The notes beneath the pieces are model-generated. The model ran no database searches and had not been told where the DNA came from. It saw nothing but the letters and a program-made list of their open reading frames with translations. DNA of 64,000 bases, taken from Brevibacterium sp. S22 (GTDB lineage Bacteria > Actinomycetota > Actinomycetes > Actinomycetales > Brevibacteriaceae). The stretch covers positions 1-64,000 of the forward strand of contig NZ_RHFG01000022.1 in the NCBI RefSeq assembly GCF_004745485.1, read 5' to 3'. Of the stretch, positions 60,161-64,000 are shown piece by piece. The translations under genes were made by a program, and so were the position numbers. Position 1 is the first letter of the stretch. Each line of letters opens with the position of its first letter.

Positions 60161-61219
60161 TCACTTGCCGGGAATCGAGCTCCGAGCAGGCTTGTACTCC
60201 CAGTGCCACGGTTCGTACATGCTCGATTTGGCCCAGTCGGGGTTCTCCCAACCGTATTCGTCACCGTGCTCGACGAGCCAGCCCCAGGCTCCGGACTTCG
60301 ATGCGACCCCGCCGCCGAGGTCGAGGGCGATTCCCCAGCCGTGCAGTGAGGTGCCCGGCTTGGCGGCCAGGCCCGGCTTCCGACCGGCGACCGAGACCTG
60401 CCCGGCCATATCACGGTAAGAATCCGTGATCTCGAGTTCCTTGCCGGTGTCCTTCTTGTAGGCCGCGTTCATCTTCGCGAAGGAGACGGCGGCATCCGCC
60501 CGGAGCTGGTGGTCGCCCTTCCCGAGATCGCACAGCCACTCATCGGGCAGCTCGCCGTTGCCGGCGGATTGGCCGAAGTCCTGCTTCGCATCGCAGCCGG
60601 GCAGGGCGCTCTTCTCAACTGCGCGGGACGCGGCCTCGACCTTCTTCTGCTTGGCGCTCGGCACACCGATCTCGATCGACGACTTCCCTTTGGCTTCGGG
60701 CACGTCGGCGTTGACCTTCTCGGGGTTGATCGCAGCGGGCTCACCGGCAGCGGTCGGGTCGGTCTTGACCTCGGCACCTCCGCCGAGGTTGTTCACAAGC
60801 ATGGTCACTGCAGTGGCGGCACCGGCCACGGAGACTGCCGCCAGCGTCGATACGGTCCGCAGCTTCCTTCTGCGCACGGACTTGAGCAGCGCGCCATCGG
60901 ATCCGCGGCTTTCGGCGGCTCCTGCGCTGACCCTGCGGATCGACGAGGCGGGTCTCGAGCCGAAGGTCGCAGGAGCGTCGGCGGCTTCGCGAGCCATTGC
61001 GTCCCGCCGCGGAGACGCCTCTGCTGCTCGGGCTTCGGCGGCCATCGCTGCGCGCCTGGGCGACACGGTCTCGGCCGAGGAGTCAGCAGAAGCAGAGGCG
61101 GTCGGTGTCCCCGTGTCGCGGGTTGAGGTGTGTGCGCGTGAGAACGGGTTCGATGTGCGACGCCTATGCAGATCCCGTCGACGCACCGGTGGTTCTGTGG
61201 TCGATGATGACTCTGACAT
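60161..61219 (-). CDS. D-alanyl-D-alanine carboxypeptidase, M15/VanY-like, membrane anchored
   Basis: 352 residues. A long basic, Ala/Ser/Arg-rich cytoplasmic part (1-120) precedes one membrane helix (about 125-147; LRTVSTLAAVSVAGAATAVT). A Pro/Ala/Glu spacer follows, then an M15 zinc peptidase domain (about 235-350) with zinc ligands in SLHGWGIALDLGG and EPWHWEYKP. It would trim D-Ala from pentapeptide ends of peptidoglycan. An AT-rich promoter region (61270-61330) precedes it. Neighbouring sensor kinase and regulator genes lie upstream on the same strand. Confidence 0.88.
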   Translation of the reverse strand: MSESSSTTEPPVRRRDLHRRRTSNPFSRAHTSTRDTGTPTASASADSSAETVSPRRAAMAAEARAAEASPRRDAMAREAADAPATFGSRPASSIRRVSAGAAESRGSDGALLKSVRRRKLRTVSTLAAVSVAGAATAVTMLVNNLGGGAEVKTDPTAAGEPAAINPEKVNADVPEAKGKSSIEIGVPSAKQKKVEAASRAVEKSALPGCDAKQDFGQSAGNGELPDEWLCDLGKGDHQLRADAAVSFAKMNAAYKKDTGKELEITDSYRDMAGQVSVAGRKPGLAAKPGTSLHGWGIALDLGGGVASKSGAWGWLVEHGDEYGWENPDWAKSSMYEPWHWEYKPARSSIPGK

Positions 61220-61446
61220 AACTCTCCGTGTGACTGTGGCTCGTCGAAGTCCGCCGGGGTTTCGACGACTTCAATACAACATCACAAAATTGTAACGGGA
61301 ATATATAGAACCTGTCATATATACGTGACGAGTCGCACTCGCAGGCGGTCAGTCGACGCTCAGGTCGGACTGGCTGATGCCGCCATCAACGCAGCATCGT
61401 GCGAGGTCAGCACTCTACTGTGAATCTGTGGGCCGCCTCGGCGAGG

Positions 61447-62733
61447 TTATTCGGATCGGCTCTCCACGTACTGCCGGAGCGCATGTTCCTGAGCCTCTTC
61501 GTCGGGGAAGATCACTTCGGTCCGCGCACCCCCTGTTACGGGATCGTTACTGAAGATCAGCGTGATGCCGAGCAGGCGGGCCTGCCCCTGCGCGATGACG
61601 AGGCCGAGGCCCATTCCGCCCCCGCCGGCGGAGACGAAGCGGGTCGGGCCGGTGTTGACGATGTCCGGCGGATAGCCCGAGCCGGAGTCGGTGACGACGA
61701 TGCTGCGCGTGCTCGTCTCGAGGCGGATGGGGTCCCCACCGTGCTTGATTGCGTTGACCAGCAGGTTCGACACGATGCGCTCGAACCGGCGGACATCGGT
61801 GACCAACGTCGAATTCAGTGCCGCCAGATGCGTGTCGATCTGGTGCCCGGCCAGGGCTCCCGAGGCCTCCATCGTGCCCAGCAGGGACCTGATCGCCTGA
61901 TCGACGTCGACGCGGGTGAACTCGGGGTTGGCACGGCCCGCATCGAGGCGGGAGACTTCGAGGAGGTCTTCGACGAGGACCTGCATGCGCACGACCCGGT
62001 CCTTGACGAGTTCGGCGGGTCGGGAATCCTCTTCGAGCAGGTTCGCGGCGTTGACCAGACCGGTCAGCGGAGTGCGCATCTCGTGCGCGAGATCCGCGGT
62101 GAAGCGCTGCTCGGAGTCGATGCGTTCGGTCAGGCGGGCCACCGCGGTGTCGACGGCCGTGGCGAAGGCCCACACCTCCTGATCGGATTCGTCGATGACA
62201 TCGGCGATGCGCGTCGTCGTGTCCCCACCGGCGATCTTCCTGGCCGCCTGTGCGCCGAGGGTCAGCCGACGGGAGATGCGGCCGGCGACGATCGATCCGA
62301 CGCCGCCGACGACGAGGGCGGATCCGATCATGCCGACCAGCAGTGCTTGGTCGATGCGGCCGATGAGCTCCTGACTGTCCTTCGTCGATGCGCGCACGGA
62401 GATCACTTCGGTGTACGAACCGACCTCGATCGGGGCCGCGGCCCACACGATCTCCTCGCCGTCGACCTCGGAGCGGATCGTCACGCTCTGACCCTTGAGC
62501 GCGGACTTGCGCGCCTCCTTGGGCAGCTGCGGATCCTCGATGCGGGCGTTGAGGGTGAGCACCCCGGTCTCGGAGAAGATGGCCGTCGCATTCGTCAGCT
62601 GCTCGGTCACCGTCGACCGCATCCGGTCGTCCTCGGCTCGGGCCGCGGATTGGCGCAGCACGATCGAGCACGACAGGACGGCGATGATCACCGAGGCGAC
62701 GATGAGCAGAGAGATCTTCCAGCGCAGCGACAT
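61447..62733 (-). CDS. Sensor histidine kinase (HAMP, HisKA)
   Basis: 428 residues. Two membrane helices (about 8-27 and 131-153) enclose an extracellular sensor of about 100 residues. HAMP (about 155-205), HisKA with His217 in RFTADLAHEMRTPLTGLVNA, and an HATPase domain (N-box NLLVNAIKHGG and G-box GGGGMGLGLVIAQGQARLLG) follow. It starts 4 bp after the response regulator stop and pairs with it. The VanY-like gene downstream on the same strand makes a cell-wall signal plausible. Confidence 0.9.
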   Translation of the reverse strand: MSLRWKISLLIVASVIIAVLSCSIVLRQSAARAEDDRMRSTVTEQLTNATAIFSETGVLTLNARIEDPQLPKEARKSALKGQSVTIRSEVDGEEIVWAAAPIEVGSYTEVISVRASTKDSQELIGRIDQALLVGMIGSALVVGGVGSIVAGRISRRLTLGAQAARKIAGGDTTTRIADVIDESDQEVWAFATAVDTAVARLTERIDSEQRFTADLAHEMRTPLTGLVNAANLLEEDSRPAELVKDRVVRMQVLVEDLLEVSRLDAGRANPEFTRVDVDQAIRSLLGTMEASGALAGHQIDTHLAALNSTLVTDVRRFERIVSNLLVNAIKHGGDPIRLETSTRSIVVTDSGSGYPPDIVNTGPTRFVSAGGGGMGLGLVIAQGQARLLGITLIFSNDPVTGGARTEVIFPDEEAQEHALRQYVESRSE

Positions 62734-62737
62734 ACGA

Positions 62738-63703
62738 TCAGCCCGAGAAGCGGTAACCGAATCCGCGAACTGTTTCGATCATGTTCGCCCCGATCTTCTT
62801 CCGCAGGCGCTGGATGTGGACGTCGACGACGCGGGAGTCGCCGGCCCACTCGTAGCCCCATACCGTGAACGCGATCTTCTCTCGTGAGTACACGTGCTCA
62901 GGCTGCTCGGTCAGCAGCAGGAGCACACGCAGCTCGGTCGGGGTGAGGTGGACTTCTTCTCCGTCGACCTCGACGGTCAGCCGCCCGGTGTCGAGGACGA
63001 GCGATCCCAGCCGTGTGCGGAACGGACCCAGCCCGCCGTCGGAGCCGGACGCTTCCGGGGCCACCGTGGGGGAGCTGCTCGGGCGGGGAGGGACCCCGGG
63101 GCCGCCGATGGCCTCTTCGTCGTCGTCCGCCTCGGGGGCGGTGGTGAATTTCCCACCGGCACCGAGGTAGGTGTCATCGGATTCGAGCTGCGCTCGCAGC
63201 CGATCCCGGGTGTCCATGCCGGGGCTGGCGCCGAGGACCTCGGGGATGCCGTCGCCGGTGACCATGCCGCCGGGCCCGATCACGGTTTCGTGATGCTCAT
63301 CCGCGTCGAGTGCGGGGGAGTAGCCGAACCGGTCGGTGCCGGTGGTGATGAACCGGCGGACGACAGCGCGGATGCGGGCATTGAGAACCTGCATGTCGAA
63401 GGGCTTGGTGAGGTAGTCGTCGGCTCCGGCCTCGAGAGCCTGGACGATGTCGATGGCGTCCGAGCGGGCGGAGATGATGATGATCGGGATCGTCGAACGC
63501 TCGCGCACGGCACGGCAGATGGAGGCGCCGTTCATCGTCGGCAGCATGAGATCCAGCAGCAGGACGTCGGCGCCGTTGGCGGAGACGAACTCGTATCCTT
63601 CACGGCCGTCGGCGAAGGCCGAGACCGTGTAATCGAAGCGTTCGAGTCCGATCTGCGTCGTTTCGCGGATGACCTCGTCATCCTCGACCAGAACTATATG
63701 CAT
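62738..63703 (-). CDS. OmpR/PhoB-family response regulator with an unusually long linker
   Basis: 321 residues against about 230 for the family. Receiver domain (1-117) with Asp51 and Lys100, then a linker of about 110 residues (118-228) rich in Gly, Pro, Asp and Ser. The winged-helix output domain is at about 229-321 (LTPTELRVLLLLTEQPEHVY, ending in IETVRGFGYRFSG). The linker is far longer than the usual 5-20 residues. Its ATG overlaps the stop of the preceding gene (TAATG), so it is translationally coupled to the secreted-protein gene upstream. Confidence 0.9.
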   Translation of the reverse strand: MHIVLVEDDEVIRETTQIGLERFDYTVSAFADGREGYEFVSANGADVLLLDLMLPTMNGASICRAVRERSTIPIIIISARSDAIDIVQALEAGADDYLTKPFDMQVLNARIRAVVRRFITTGTDRFGYSPALDADEHHETVIGPGGMVTGDGIPEVLGASPGMDTRDRLRAQLESDDTYLGAGGKFTTAPEADDDEEAIGGPGVPPRPSSSPTVAPEASGSDGGLGPFRTRLGSLVLDTGRLTVEVDGEEVHLTPTELRVLLLLTEQPEHVYSREKIAFTVWGYEWAGDSRVVDVHIQRLRKKIGANMIETVRGFGYRFSG

Positions 63704-64000
63704 TACGTTTCTCCATTAAGCCGCGTGAAGCGTTGACCTGGTTCAAACCTACCGTCGTGCAGGCGGAACACCTGCACAGACCAGCCGGAAGGGCAGCATG
63801 CTCTGTCCCCGTCAGCGAACATGGCCTCCTGCACCACCAGTGTCCCATTTCTGCCGGGGCTGACCTTGAGCTGATTGCCGGTGGCGATGAGTTCGAGGCG
63901 GGGCTTGCCCTTGTGCTCGCTGATGACTGCGCCGGCGATGACCTCGTCGCGCTGCTTGGGGTTGGCCACCGTGACCAGCTGGAACTTCTGTTCGCCGCTG
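63703..64000 (-). CDS. LppP/LprE-like protein, C-terminal part (gene runs off the window)
   Basis: About 98 codons are visible and the reading frame is open to the right edge, so the gene is truncated by the window. The ending carries DGDRACCPSGWSVQVFRLHD, a two-Cys block typical of LppP/LprE-type mycobacterial lipoproteins, and SGEQKFQLVTVANPKQRDEV upstream. It is probably extracytoplasmic. The stop TAA shares a base with the ATG of the response regulator, so its translation is coupled to the two-component system. Confidence 0.7.
   Translation of the reverse strand, partial: SGEQKFQLVTVANPKQRDEVIAGAVISEHKGKPRLELIATGNQLKVSPGRNGTLVVQEAMFADGDRACCPSGWSVQVFRLHDGRFEPGQRFTRLNGET

Overview
This is a 64 kb chromosomal segment of a high-GC Gram-positive bacterium. 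Gene content (ECF SigK/anti-sigma pair with a fasciclin protein, class II HMG-CoA reductase, PucR-type regulator, LPxTG-anchored phosphatase, MOSC, DUF1990 and TRIC proteins) and codon use point to Actinomycetota, probably a Micrococcales genus such as Brevibacterium; the genus is an inference. I see no rRNA, tRNA, CRISPR array, phage genes or intact insertion sequence.

Layout. 0-6 kb: a catabolic locus for N-methylated prolines or hydroxyproline (proline-racemase-family enzyme, StcD/DgcA-like demethylase, GntR regulator, ProP-like transporter). 6-9 kb: PLP decarboxylase of the Orn/Lys/Arg family with a divergent LysR regulator. 9-15 kb: a five-gene mevalonate-degradation operon: PucR regulator, HMG-CoA reductase, HMG-CoA lyase, a small membrane protein and a TctA-type permease. 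15-28 kb: AlaA-like aminotransferase, ABC-2 exporter, amino-acid permease, acetyltransferase, wall-anchored alkaline phosphatase, a fused ABC-ATPase/response-regulator pseudogene, and a NatAB exporter with its two-component system. 28-33 kb: methyltransferase, then SigK/RskA with a fasciclin lipoprotein and a molybdopterin oxidase; the last two carry matching SigK-type promoters. 32-41 kb: OsmC proteins, hydrolase, TRIC channel, PPK2, membrane proteins, an isochorismatase gene broken by one stop codon, MFS exporter and MOSC protein. 41-46 kb: a probable dicarboxylate (malonate-like) cassette: MatC-like carrier, class III CoA-transferase, fused AccD-AccA carboxyltransferase and GntR regulator. 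46-64 kb: kynureninase, OsmC, RecQ, MFS, Rieske protein, a regulator/serine hydrolase/membrane-protein operon, a trehalose-phosphatase/GH15 fusion, MaoC and DUF1990 proteins, and a VanY-like peptidase beside a two-component system coupled to a secreted protein whose gene runs off the right edge.

Three catabolic modules share one design: importer, CoA- or demethylation-based enzymes and a dedicated regulator, often with ATGA overlaps between genes. Intergenic DNA is rich in structure. There is a roughly 75-bp palindromic element in three copies at gene 3' ends (two supply the stop codon), 32-33-bp tandem repeats at three sites, and several perfect operator-like palindromes. The most interesting candidates are the mevalonate operon, the MatC/CoA-transferase/AccDA cassette, the SigK promoter pair and the stop-codon-donating repeat.
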